Shown piece after piece: positions 1-6,344 of a stretch of DNA of 12,144 nt. Positions within the stretch are counted from its first letter, which is position 1. Each line of letters starts with the position of its first letter. This stretch comes from Candidatus Zixiibacteriota bacterium (GTDB lineage: Bacteria > Zixibacteria > MSB-5A5 > WJJR01). The notes under the pieces are model-generated. The model saw only the letters and a list, made by a program, of their open reading frames with translations, was not told the DNA's origin and ran no database searches. The position numbers were made by a program, and so were the translations under genes. Where the stretch lies: positions 1 through 12,144 of the forward strand of contig JAGVEK010000568.1 of assembly GCA_020058315.1 (NCBI GenBank), given 5' to 3'.

Positions 1-38
1 AAGGGGCTTGGTCCTCTTTGTCCGTGGCACGCCTGCAA

Positions 39-725
39 TCAACCAACCAACTGACTCACTGCTGCCTGCGCGATTCTTCCATCCTGAAGAGCGAGACAGC
101 GATCGCCGGCTGCGGCGACCTCTCGTGAGTGGGTGACGAGCACGACCGTCCTTCCCTCGGAGTTCAGGTCTTTCAGCAGGGCCATGAGGTTTGCCGTCAA
201 GTCGGGATCGAGGCTCCCGGTTGGTTCATCGGCGAGGATGACCGACGGATTGTTCGCCAGGGTGCGCGCCATCGCGACCCGCTGCTGCTGGCCGACGGAC
301 AGTTGCGACGGTTTGTGGTTCAGCCGGGAGCCCAGACCAACCCGTTCCAGAAGACCCACCGCGATCTGTCTGTGTTTCCCCTGATTGCTGCCGTTGAGCA
401 TCAGAGGCAACGCCACATTCTCCCATGCAGTCAGGTAGGGAACCAGATGGAACTGCTGGAAGACAAACCCGATGGTCTTGGTGCGGAATTGCGCCAGAGC
501 ACGGGGCGATTGGCGATAGATGTCTACACCATCAAACATGACACGGCCCGATGTCGGATGCAGTAATCCGCCCAAGGACATGAGCAGAGTGGATTTCCCG
601 CTTCCGGAGGGCCCTGTCACCGTCAGGTACTCACCTCTTTGTACTTCGAACGATACACCATCCAAGGCCCGGATGGTCTCCCGGCCAACTGCAAAGGCCC
701 GCGTCAGATTCTCAATTCGTATCAT
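39..725 (-). CDS. ABC transporter ATP-binding protein, LolD/MacB-type
   Basis: This is the nucleotide-binding subunit of an ABC transporter, 228 aa, which would hydrolyse ATP at the inner face of the membrane to drive the FtsX-type permease encoded just before it. Visible motifs are Walker A GPSGSGKST (38-46), Q-loop Gln90 (FVFQQFH), signature LSVGQQQR (142-149, with Val in place of the usual Gly of LSGGQ), Walker B VILADEPTG (162-170), D-loop SLD (171-173) and H-loop His199. The length is normal for the LolD/MacB/FtsE group. The ATG lies 3 bp after the permease stop, and its Shine-Dalgarno AGGAGG is embedded in the last permease codons, so translation is probably coupled. It is the last gene of the five-gene cassette visible here. 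The substrate cannot be read from this subunit. Confidence 0.95.
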   Translation of the reverse strand: MIRIENLTRAFAVGRETIRALDGVSFEVQRGEYLTVTGPSGSGKSTLLMSLGGLLHPTSGRVMFDGVDIYRQSPRALAQFRTKTIGFVFQQFHLVPYLTAWENVALPLMLNGSNQGKHRQIAVGLLERVGLGSRLNHKPSQLSVGQQQRVAMARTLANNPSVILADEPTGSLDPDLTANLMALLKDLNSEGRTVVLVTHSREVAAAGDRCLALQDGRIAQAAVSQLVG

Positions 726-728
726 GGG

Positions 729-1943
729 TTAGACCTCCTGAAGAGTGACGGAGGGGTCGAGTTTCGTGGCCCGATAAACCGGGACAATCGCAGCGACCAG
801 TGACAATCCCACAGAGAGAACGACGCTGTACAGCAGCCAGTCCGCCCTTGGCGTGACCGCAATCCCGGCAAGTCGGGGTCCGAGAATCACTGCGAGGGCA
901 GTTCCTGCGAAATAGCCAAAGAGACCTCCCACAAGTCCCAGGATGAGTGCCTTGAGCAGAAAGATCCTTTGGATCAGGCCACGCCCTGCGCCGAGCGCGA
1001 CCAGAATGCCGACCTCGCGGCGGCGCTCATATACATTGGCGAACATGTAATTTGCGATGGACGCACCACCGACCAGCAGAATGATCACCAGGAAAACGAG
1101 GCTGAAATTGCGCATCATGTTGTTGGTTCTTTGCTGCGCCGACACCACCTGCTTGATGGTGACGACCTTCGCATCGGGCAGACGACGATTCAGACCGGCG
1201 ATCAGGTCTTTGGAGATCTCCTGACAGCATCCCATCATTTCGATGGCGTTAATGCGCCCGGGCTGGCCACTCATCCTCTGCACTGCACCAAGGTGGGCAA
1301 ATACACGGCCGTCATCGACCGTGCCGCTAGCGGGGAGGACACCAGCAACCTGAAACGCCTCACCGTTGACTGCCAGAGTTGCACCCTGGGCCAGGCCAAG
1401 TCGCGTGGCCAAGTCGTTCCCCAAGAGGACTCCGTCCGTCGGCAGTGCGTCAATGGTTGTACGCCGGTCAACCGCACCCGGTGTCTTGGGGCTGGTCCCG
1501 GCGGCCGGCGCCGCACATCCGACTGGTGTTTCGAAGATACTGCCCGCCATCTCCCAGACTGGTTTGGCGAGGAACTCTTGCTTCGGTCTGATCCCAGTCA
1601 CAATTGTCTCCCGCCCGCTCACGACAGCGGTCATGGACAGTTTGGGAGACATGTTGTCGACGCCCTTAAGTCCCGAGGTCAAAATATCGTCAACGTAGGT
1701 CTCGGGCATGGTCTCATCAGTCAGATCGGCCCGATAGTAGTCGTCGACAGTGACACCCTTGGGGAGGATCAGGACATTGGCGCCCAAGGCATCCATTTCC
1801 AGGGCGATCGCTTTCTCGCTGTAGTAGGTGATCGAGCGAATCGCCACGATGACGGCGATCCCCATGATGATGGCGACGAGACTGGTCGCGAGCTGATTCT
1901 TGCGTTCTGTCAGTTCCTTCAGTACAACTTTGATTACATTCAT
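729..1943 (-). CDS. FtsX/MacB-family ABC transporter permease
   Basis: This 404-aa integral membrane permease pairs with the ATPase that follows 3 bp downstream. TM1 lies at about 17-38, then a large extracytoplasmic domain of MacB_PCD type (about 40-275), then three more helices at about 279-300, 328-355 and 369-390. The FtsX signature region YERRREVGILVALGAG (305-320) is clear. This layout is typical of mechanotransmission-type ABC systems, which act on periplasmic or lipid-anchored substrates rather than forming a classic channel. The periplasmic domain carries Cys143 and a CysCys pair at 239-240 in MMGCCQE. I place the start at the ATG at 1943, because GGAGA lies 9 nt upstream and TM1 follows. 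The longer open frame upstream to 2303 only shadows the flavoprotein gene. Gap to the flavoprotein stop is 17 bp. Confidence 0.93.
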   Translation of the reverse strand: MNVIKVVLKELTERKNQLATSLVAIIMGIAVIVAIRSITYYSEKAIALEMDALGANVLILPKGVTVDDYYRADLTDETMPETYVDDILTSGLKGVDNMSPKLSMTAVVSGRETIVTGIRPKQEFLAKPVWEMAGSIFETPVGCAAPAAGTSPKTPGAVDRRTTIDALPTDGVLLGNDLATRLGLAQGATLAVNGEAFQVAGVLPASGTVDDGRVFAHLGAVQRMSGQPGRINAIEMMGCCQEISKDLIAGLNRRLPDAKVVTIKQVVSAQQRTNNMMRNFSLVFLVIILLVGGASIANYMFANVYERRREVGILVALGAGRGLIQRIFLLKALILGLVGGLFGYFAGTALAVILGPRLAGIAVTPRADWLLYSVVLSVGLSLVAAIVPVYRATKLDPSVTLQEV

Positions 1944-1960
1944 TGGTTTGTCTCCATTGG

Positions 1961-2509
1961 TTACTCGAAGCCAAGAGCGCGTGCGACGGCGCTGACAATG
2001 TTCTCGGGCGGCGCCATAGCGCCGATACCCACATCGCCGGTCGCACACCGGCCAAGGACGGGATCGACCACGATCACGCCGTTTTGCCGCAGGCGGGCGA
2101 TGTTGTCCTGAACAAACCTGTCCTCCCACATGTGCGGGTGCATGGCGGGACACACGAGTCGCGGCGCCCGGCAGGCCAGGAATGTCGTCGTGACCAAATC
2201 GTCCGCGATGCCATTGGCGAACTTGCCGACGAGATTGGCGGTTGCGGGCGCAGCCAGAAAGAGCGCTGCATCGCGAACCAGGTTGATATGCGGCACTTCC
2301 CACCCGGCATCAGCGGACATTTCATCCCAGTAGACGCGCCGCCCGGTCAGCGCCGATACATAGAGCGGCGAGACCATCTTGCAGGCGTTAGGTGTCAGGA
2401 TGGCATCCACGACTGCCGATTGCTCACGCAGAGCGGCAATCAAATCCGGCAGGAAGTCGATGGCGATGCTGGCCGACACTCCCAGCACAACGCGCACGTT
2501 TGTCCACAT
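1961..2509 (-). CDS. HFCD-family flavoprotein (CoaC/LanD-like cysteine decarboxylase fold)
   Basis: A 182-aa protein of the homo-oligomeric flavin-containing Cys decarboxylase family. Known members decarboxylate phosphopantothenoylcysteine (CoaC) or the C-terminal Cys of lantibiotic precursors (EpiD/LanD). Visible are the N-terminal strand VVLGVSASIA (7-16), the catalytic-His region HINL (His74), the PASANT-like PATANL (88-93) followed by GKFANGIADDLVTT, and PAMHPHMW (121-128). Two positions differ from E. coli-type CoaC: PAMN is PAMH (His124), and the reductive Cys of the ACGD loop is Thr157, with a Cys two residues earlier (GRCATGD). There is no CoaB domain. The ATG at 2509 overlaps the upstream TGA as ATGA and matches the family's N-terminus; an in-frame ATG at 2536 would add 9 residues. 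The substrate is unknown, and a housekeeping CoA role looks unlikely in this cassette. Confidence 0.85.
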   Translation of the reverse strand: MWTNVRVVLGVSASIAIDFLPDLIAALREQSAVVDAILTPNACKMVSPLYVSALTGRRVYWDEMSADAGWEVPHINLVRDAALFLAAPATANLVGKFANGIADDLVTTTFLACRAPRLVCPAMHPHMWEDRFVQDNIARLRQNGVIVVDPVLGRCATGDVGIGAMAPPENIVSAVARALGFE

Positions 2510-3288
2510 CAGCAGCAACCCGACTTTCCACTGCATGTCTTCTTGAGCGCCTGGATGTCACTAACATTGGTGGCGCGAGTCAGTTGACCCTTGACCTGTC
2601 CGCCAACCACCATGAGCATGCGCGCATCCTTCAGCGAATCCGGCGGCACATTCGTTCTCTCGATGATTTCCGCATTGGCCGGATCGTCAGGGTCAACGAT
2701 AAACATCTCGGCTTTGTTGGCGGGTACTTGGACATAGTCGGTGGCCGATTGAATCAACTGAGCCCCATTAGCCGCCTTGCCGCGACTGAACACGAGGAGA
2801 ACGTCTTTCCCGTCCTGGGCTGGCTTGATAATCTCCGCCATGCGGGCTGAGGGGAACACAGTCTTTGGGTTGATGCTGCCAACCATTTCTTCCGGTCCGC
2901 CCCATGTGGAAGACCCATTGGGTGCCTGGATCACGATCATCGTCTGCTCGGGCGACATGCGAACTCGGAGGCTGTTCATGAGCGCCATCGTTTCGGGAGC
3001 ACCAAGGGCATGATGCTGTATGTCGATATTTCTCGGCCTGGCCAAGGCCCTGATCGAACCGTCGAGCGAGGTGAAGTCGGTTCTTGCCGGTGGGTGAAAA
3101 ACGTCCGCCCGAAACGTCGATCCCTGGGTTTGCGGGGTTTCCATTGCAATCGTCTGCGCCGCGACATGTCGGAAGCTGCTTGAGTAAACCGATCCGCCGC
3201 GATCTTTGTTGCCCTTGCCGTACGAGGAGAGGCCCAGCATGAGAACCAGAACAAGGGCCGCAATCAGAGTGCCAATTCCATACACCAT
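2509..3288 (-). CDS. Membrane-anchored, thioredoxin-fold-like protein with C-terminal Cys-Cys
   Basis: A 259-aa protein I do not recognise by name. One hydrophobic helix at about 4-22 with few flanking charges suggests an N-terminal anchor or an uncleaved signal, placing the rest outside the cytoplasm. Residues about 160-250 alternate strands and helices like a thioredoxin fold (DVLLVFSRG, MFIVDPDD, RMLMVVGGQVKGQL), but there is no CXXC active site. The only cysteines are in the tail CSGKSGCC (252-259), a likely metal-binding or modifiable tail. Residues 90-145 may form a separate small domain (ALMNSLRVRMSP, MIVIQAPNGSSTWGG). A good GGAGAAG Shine-Dalgarno precedes the ATG. Its stop overlaps the flavoprotein start by ATGA, so the two are probably made together. 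Confidence 0.85.
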   Translation of the reverse strand: MVYGIGTLIAALVLVLMLGLSSYGKGNKDRGGSVYSSSFRHVAAQTIAMETPQTQGSTFRADVFHPPARTDFTSLDGSIRALARPRNIDIQHHALGAPETMALMNSLRVRMSPEQTMIVIQAPNGSSTWGGPEEMVGSINPKTVFPSARMAEIIKPAQDGKDVLLVFSRGKAANGAQLIQSATDYVQVPANKAEMFIVDPDDPANAEIIERTNVPPDSLKDARMLMVVGGQVKGQLTRATNVSDIQALKKTCSGKSGCC

Positions 3289-3385
3289 TGTTTCTTCTCC
3301 GTGTTGAACGTGTCACTACTGTTAGCCAGGCAGCAGACATAAGCCGCCACCCGGCCGTTTCAACTGCGGGCACACAGATGATGGA

Positions 3386-3850
3386 TCAAATCAGGAGTGC
3401 GTGGGTCAACCGATAGATGGGGACAGGTGGGGCGTGTGTTCGCTGCTCGAACGGCGCAGCGGGCAGATGGCCGGCAAGCGGCATTCCTTCCGGCAATAGC
3501 GCTCCCGGCGGCGCGGGTATGGCGTGGGACGCCTCCGCAGCCGTTTCATTCCTGGGCAACAGGAATATCGCGACCTGCTCGTGGTCAAAGCACCCGCACG
3601 GCTGGCAATCGCCGGCGATTCCGGAGACGGCAGTGTTCACAGCCGGAACTTCGTCACATGCGTCCGACTGATCGCAGCATGAACTGGCCGGATCCAAGTC
3701 GCATTGGATCTCTGCGACCAGCGGTTCACACTGCCCACCGGTGCACCCCGTGGCGCAGAAAACCTGGCTCAACGATGGCCCTAAAAGGGCCATGACTGAG
3801 ATAACGGCCATGACACTTCGGCAGAGGGCTTTCGTTACGCGGTCACTCAT
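3386..3850 (-). CDS. Exported cysteine-rich protein, function unknown
   Basis: A 154-aa protein that begins the five-gene cassette. The N-terminus has basic residues (Arg4, Lys7, Arg11) and a hydrophobic stretch (about 12-30), a probable signal peptide. The following region (32-87) is packed with cysteines at 32, 36, 41, 50, 58, 59, 65, 82, 85 and 87 (plus Cys10 in the leader), including a CysCys and a CxxCxC cluster (CQPCGC). The C-terminal half is Pro/Ala-rich, ending with APPVPIYRLTHALLI. Small exported proteins with a Cys cluster and a Pro-rich end near metal genes recall DUF2946-like proteins, but I cannot assign the family. The Cys density and ars neighbourhood suggest metal(loid) binding or a disulfide-rich fold. 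The ATG at 3850 lies about 65 nt downstream of the promoter's predicted start point; the Shine-Dalgarno is weak. Confidence 0.7.
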   Translation of the reverse strand: MSDRVTKALCRSVMAVISVMALLGPSLSQVFCATGCTGGQCEPLVAEIQCDLDPASSCCDQSDACDEVPAVNTAVSGIAGDCQPCGCFDHEQVAIFLLPRNETAAEASHAIPAPPGALLPEGMPLAGHLPAAPFEQRTHAPPVPIYRLTHALLI

Positions 3851-3879
3851 TGACGATTGTACCCCAGACTCGAAGATTC

Positions 3880-3893
3880 TGCCTCATGAGGCA
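3880..3893. promoter_or_regulatory. Perfect 14-bp palindrome in the cassette leader, candidate operator
   Basis: TGCCTCATGAGGCA is a perfect palindrome lying about 20-35 bp downstream of the predicted transcription start and 30 bp before the first ATG of the cassette. A repressor bound here could block elongation. No regulator gene adjoins it, so the cognate protein is unknown. Confidence 0.4.
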
Positions 3894-3920
3894 CACCCTG
3901 CTCCGTTGATCCACTTTCTT

Positions 3921-3948
3921 AATATATCGTCATTCCGCAATCTGTCAA
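3921..3948 (-). promoter_or_regulatory. sigma70-type promoter of the Cys-rich/Trx/flavoprotein/ABC cassette
   Basis: On the minus strand a perfect -35 TTGACA (3943-3948) and a -10 TATATT (3921-3926, 5 of 6 to consensus) are separated by 16 bp. Transcription would start near 3914, giving about 65 nt of leader before the ATG at 3850. This indicates that the cassette is transcribed separately from arsR-acr3-arsC. Confidence 0.7.
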
Positions 3949-4098
3949 CCGAGGCGAGCCGACGACCGTGTAACCCATTGCCACAACCACATCTATTACA
4001 GAACAGCCACAGGGCAGGCGCGTTGACAGAGGTGGCGACACTGACAGGAACCAGCGCGGCGTGATAGTGTCAACTGCACCGGGTCGAATTGAGCAGTG

Positions 4099-4114
4099 GA
4101 TCATCATGATGATC
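4099..4114. repeat. Perfect 16-bp palindrome at the arsC stop codon
   Basis: GATCATCATGATGATC is a perfect palindrome covering the last codons and TGA of arsC. No T-run follows on the minus strand, so it is not a classic terminator. The rest of the 253-nt gap to the Cys-rich gene (3851-4103) holds the cassette promoter and a widely spaced GTTGACA/TGTCAAC inverted pair, but I see no gene in it. Confidence 0.45.
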
Positions 4115-4529
4115 TTGTGACCACGTTCTGGTCCGCGAGAAAGGCCTCAATGCGGCGGCGTACCTCGTCACGGGTCATCCTGAACGTTGCCAGGCGATCT
4201 TCCTGCGAGCCGTCGACTGCTGCGGGATCGGCCAGCGCCCAATGCAGGCGCTGGACATTCCCCGGAACATGCGGGCAGACTTCTTCGGCGCAGAGAGTGA
4301 TGATCGTGTCGACGTCGGTCAGAGGGATGTCAGCGAGAGGTTTCGAAGAGTGGCTCGAGATATCGATACCGATTTCCTTCATGACGGTGATGGCTTCGGG
4401 TCTGATGCGAGTCGGGTTTGAGCCAGCGGACCAGATACGGACTCCGGGGGGCGCAAGGGATCGTGCGATTCCCTCAGCCATCTGACTGCGCGCGGAATTC
4501 GCCACGCAGAGGAAGAGAATGCCATTCAT
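4104..4529 (-). CDS. arsC: Arsenate reductase, low-molecular-weight phosphatase (thioredoxin-coupled) type
   Basis: A 141-aa cytoplasmic enzyme reducing arsenate to arsenite, which Acr3 then exports. The phosphatase-like P-loop CVANSAR (CX5R, Cys8-Arg14) lies at the N-terminus. The two resolving cysteines of the S. aureus ArsC type are Cys80 and Cys85 in TLCAEEVCP, with shorter spacing (four residues between) than in S. aureus. The general-acid Asp is in ADPA (Asp101-Pro102). These three cysteines support the thioredoxin-dependent disulfide relay rather than the glutaredoxin-type ArsC. The ATG overlaps the acr3 stop as ATGA. The long open frame running further into acr3 is a shadow. It could instead be a protein-tyrosine phosphatase, but the Cys80/Cys85 pair and context make arsenate reductase much more likely. 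Confidence 0.95.
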   Translation of the reverse strand: MNGILFLCVANSARSQMAEGIARSLAPPGVRIWSAGSNPTRIRPEAITVMKEIGIDISSHSSKPLADIPLTDVDTIITLCAEEVCPHVPGNVQRLHWALADPAAVDGSQEDRLATFRMTRDEVRRRIEAFLADQNVVTRSS

Positions 4530-5578
4530 GCCGGCACCTTCTGCATCCTGTAATACCTGCGCCCCAGCCAGAGTGAGACGTTGACCAGGCCAATGAGAGC
4601 GGGTACTTCCACAAGTGGCCCGATGACGGCCGCGAATGCGGCGCCATGATTGATGCCGAAAGTCGCGATGGCGACGGCGATGGCCAGCTCGAAATTGTTG
4701 GATGACGCGGTGAAGCTGAGGGTCGCGGACTGGCCGTAGTTGGCACCCGCCCTCTTGCTCATAAAGAAGGAGAGGAAGAACATCACGACGAAGTAGATGA
4801 GCAACGGGATTGCGATCCGCACGACGTCGAGCGGGAGCTGCACGATGAACTCGCCCTTGAGCGAGAACATCACAACGATGGTGAAAAGCAGCGCGATGAG
4901 CGTGATCGGGCTGATCTTGGGGATGAACTTCTCGTGGTACCAGCGCTTGTCCTTCGCCTTGATGAGCGTGAACCGCGTGATCACCCCGGCGAGGAACGGG
5001 ATACCGAGGTAGATGAAGACGCTTTTGGCGATCTCGCCGATCGTGATGCTGACCGCCACACCTTTCAGGCCGAACCAGGTCGGCAGCACGGTGATGAAGA
5101 CGTAGGCGTAGATGGAGTAAAACAAGACTTGGAAGATTGAGTTGAAGGCGACCAGTCCGGCGCAATACTCCGTGTCGCCCCTGGCGAGATCGTTCCAGAC
5201 GATGACCATGGCGATACAGCGGGCGAGGCCGATCATGATCAGACCGACCATGTACTCGGGCTTGTCGTGCAGGAAGAGGATGGCCAGACCGAACATCAGG
5301 ATCGGGCCGACAATCCAGTTCTGGACGAGCGAGAGTCCAAGCACCTTGAAGTTGCGGAAGACCGGGCCCATTTCCTCGTAGCGCACCTTGGCCAGCGGCG
5401 GGTACATCATCAGGATTAGACCGATGGCGATCGGGACGGAAGTCGTCCCGACGTTGAATTTATTGAGCAGCGGGACGATGCCGGGAAAGAGATAGCCGGC
5501 GCCGACACCGGCCGCCATGGCGAGGAAGATCCAGACCGTCAGGAACCGGTCGAGGAACGGAAGACGTCGTTCAATCAC
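4526..5578 (-). CDS. acr3: Arsenite efflux permease, ACR3 family
   Basis: A 350-aa inner-membrane transporter of the ACR3 (bile/arsenite/riboflavin transporter) superfamily, with about ten hydrophobic helices and normal length. It exports arsenite produced by ArsC. The family's essential cysteine is Cys121 in ARCIAMVIVWNDLA, and the conserved Glu lies in GPLVEVPALI (Glu324). FNSIFQVLFY (145-154) and SSNNFELAIA (292-301) are further ACR3 hallmarks. The start is a GTG at 5578 that overlaps the end of arsR by 8 bases (GTGATTGA), with GAGG about 8 nt upstream inside arsR, so translation is coupled. It is not related to the ArsB antiporter of E. coli, although databases often label it arsB. Confidence 0.96.
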   Translation of the reverse strand: MIERRLPFLDRFLTVWIFLAMAAGVGAGYLFPGIVPLLNKFNVGTTSVPIAIGLILMMYPPLAKVRYEEMGPVFRNFKVLGLSLVQNWIVGPILMFGLAILFLHDKPEYMVGLIMIGLARCIAMVIVWNDLARGDTEYCAGLVAFNSIFQVLFYSIYAYVFITVLPTWFGLKGVAVSITIGEIAKSVFIYLGIPFLAGVITRFTLIKAKDKRWYHEKFIPKISPITLIALLFTIVVMFSLKGEFIVQLPLDVVRIAIPLLIYFVVMFFLSFFMSKRAGANYGQSATLSFTASSNNFELAIAVAIATFGINHGAAFAAVIGPLVEVPALIGLVNVSLWLGRRYYRMQKVPA

Positions 5579-5966
5579 TGGTGACCTCTTTGGTGACGGG
5601 CTGGTTGCCCGAGGCGGATGTCGAGTGGCAGGAGCCGCGCTGGATCAGCCGGTCAAGCCTTTCTTGATCGGCTCGAAACAGCGGGGTACGTTCCCATTCC
5701 CGTTGCAGGGCATGAAGAGTCGCTGCAGCCAACTCCCCCAGATCGCCGCGGAGAGCGTAAAACATCCAAGTTCGCTCGCGCCGCGGTTGAACCCAGCCAG
5801 CGTGCTTGAGATAGGCAAGATGACGGGAGATGTGCGGTTGGCCCGTCTCCAGAGCCTTTTCCAAGTCGCAAACACAGAGTTCTCCCTTGTACGCCAACAA
5901 GTTAAGTAACCGGAGGCGGGTGGGGTCCGCGAGAGCGCGAAACATAGTGACTAAGTCGGAGGCCAT
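5571..5966 (-). CDS. arsR: Arsenite-responsive repressor ArsR (SmtB/ArsR winged helix)
   Basis: A 131-aa dimeric winged-helix repressor, expected to leave its operator on binding arsenite and so turn on arsR-acr3-arsC. The metalloid site is the canonical ELCVCDL motif (Cys31, Cys33). The third Cys of the E. coli helix is absent (Lys37), so Cys113 in the C-terminal tail (RGSCHS) might supply it; that is inference. The recognition helix region is QPHISRHLAYLKHAGWV (43-59). MFRALADPTRLRLLNLL (8-24) is the typical N-terminal dimer helix. The ATG at 5966 has no Shine-Dalgarno. It sits at the edge of a palindromic operator and at the predicted transcription start, so the message may be leaderless. 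An internal ATG (codon 8) is an alternative start. Confidence 0.95.
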   Translation of the reverse strand: MASDLVTMFRALADPTRLRLLNLLAYKGELCVCDLEKALETGQPHISRHLAYLKHAGWVQPRRERTWMFYALRGDLGELAAATLHALQREWERTPLFRADQERLDRLIQRGSCHSTSASGNQPVTKEVTSD

Positions 5967-6002
5967 TCATATACATATACGCATGAACAGATGTTTCGTC
6001 AG
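5966..6002 (-). promoter_or_regulatory. arsR promoter and overlapping palindromic operator
   Basis: A 22-bp interrupted palindrome, TTCAT-N4-ATAT-N4-ATGAA (5966-5987), lies immediately upstream of the arsR ATG and fits the AT-rich inverted repeats bound by ArsR/SmtB proteins. On the minus strand a -10-like TATATG (5974-5979) and a -35-like CTGACG (5997-6002), each 4 of 6 to consensus, are 17 bp apart, so the palindrome would cover the -10 element. The predicted start point falls at the ATG itself. Positions are seen; binding is inferred. Confidence 0.5.
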
Positions 6003-6006
6003 CCGG

Positions 6007-6287
6007 GATTATGCCCTTTTGATCAATCCCGCCGGGATTTCGGCAATCGGGCGGGAGGCGGGTAACCTGCTACTGCTGGGTTTCATTTGCGACCCGCCAC
6101 GGCGGGCGGGATACTCTTCTGAAATGAAAGAAATCAGAATGGCAATAACGGGGAACACTGCCAAGCTGCTCGTGTATTACATTTTCGTGGCGCGCAGATG
6201 GACGTATCGTGAATAAGTTTGGCCGGGACTTTCCGGGCTTGGAAACAGTTGACACCGCGCCCGCGATTGACGTAAATGGCGATGGGT
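6007..6287. other. arsR-fur divergent intergenic region: GC-rich hairpins and weak sites
   Basis: No gene is supported in the 378-nt gap between arsR and fur. It contains two strong GC-rich inverted repeats: TCCCGCC/GGCGGGA at 6027-6056, with an inner GATT/AATC stem, and CCCGCC/GGCGGG at 6093-6106. A looser TTCTGA-N11-TCAGAA pair lies at 6117-6139. A perfect -35-like TTGACA stands at 6249-6254, but the best -10 at 17-18 bp spacing matches only 3 of 6, so the fur promoter is not clearly placed. The two CCCGCC hairpins share arm sequence and may be a small extragenic repeat family. Confidence 0.4.
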
Positions 6288-6306
6288 GAAGATGAATATC
6301 AACTTC
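6288..6306. promoter_or_regulatory. Candidate Fur box upstream of fur
   Basis: GAAGATGAATATCAACTTC is a 19-bp interrupted palindrome (GAAG-N-TGA-N3-TCA-N-CTTC) 38 bp upstream of the fur ATG. Aligned by hand, it matches 12 of 19 positions of the classical Fur box GATAATGATAATCATTATC, including ATGA and ATCA of the core. Its position fits autoregulation of fur and possibly of the feo genes behind it. Confidence 0.4.
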
Positions 6307-6344
6307 GTCAAACTTGTCTAACCACAGAGGATAAGGAGCGCACA

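Noticed and set aside
1..38. Possible GTG start of a further minus-strand gene after the ATPase
   Set aside because: Too few bases remain in the window to judge, and no convincing ribosome site was seen.
969..2111. Long plus-strand frame of 380 codons opposite the permease
   Set aside because: Composition is that of an antisense shadow (His/Gln/Asp-rich, no domain), with no ribosome site; the minus strand encodes a clear permease.
1944..2303. N-terminal extension of the permease frame to 2303
   Set aside because: The extra 120 residues are Arg-rich, lie antiparallel in frame to nothing known and overlap the well-supported flavoprotein; the ATG at 1943 has a Shine-Dalgarno and TM1 follows.
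6117..6139. TTCTGA-N11-TCAGAA as a Fur-family operator
   Set aside because: Only the outer six bases pair, the core does not resemble a Fur or PerR box, and the site is over 200 bp from fur.
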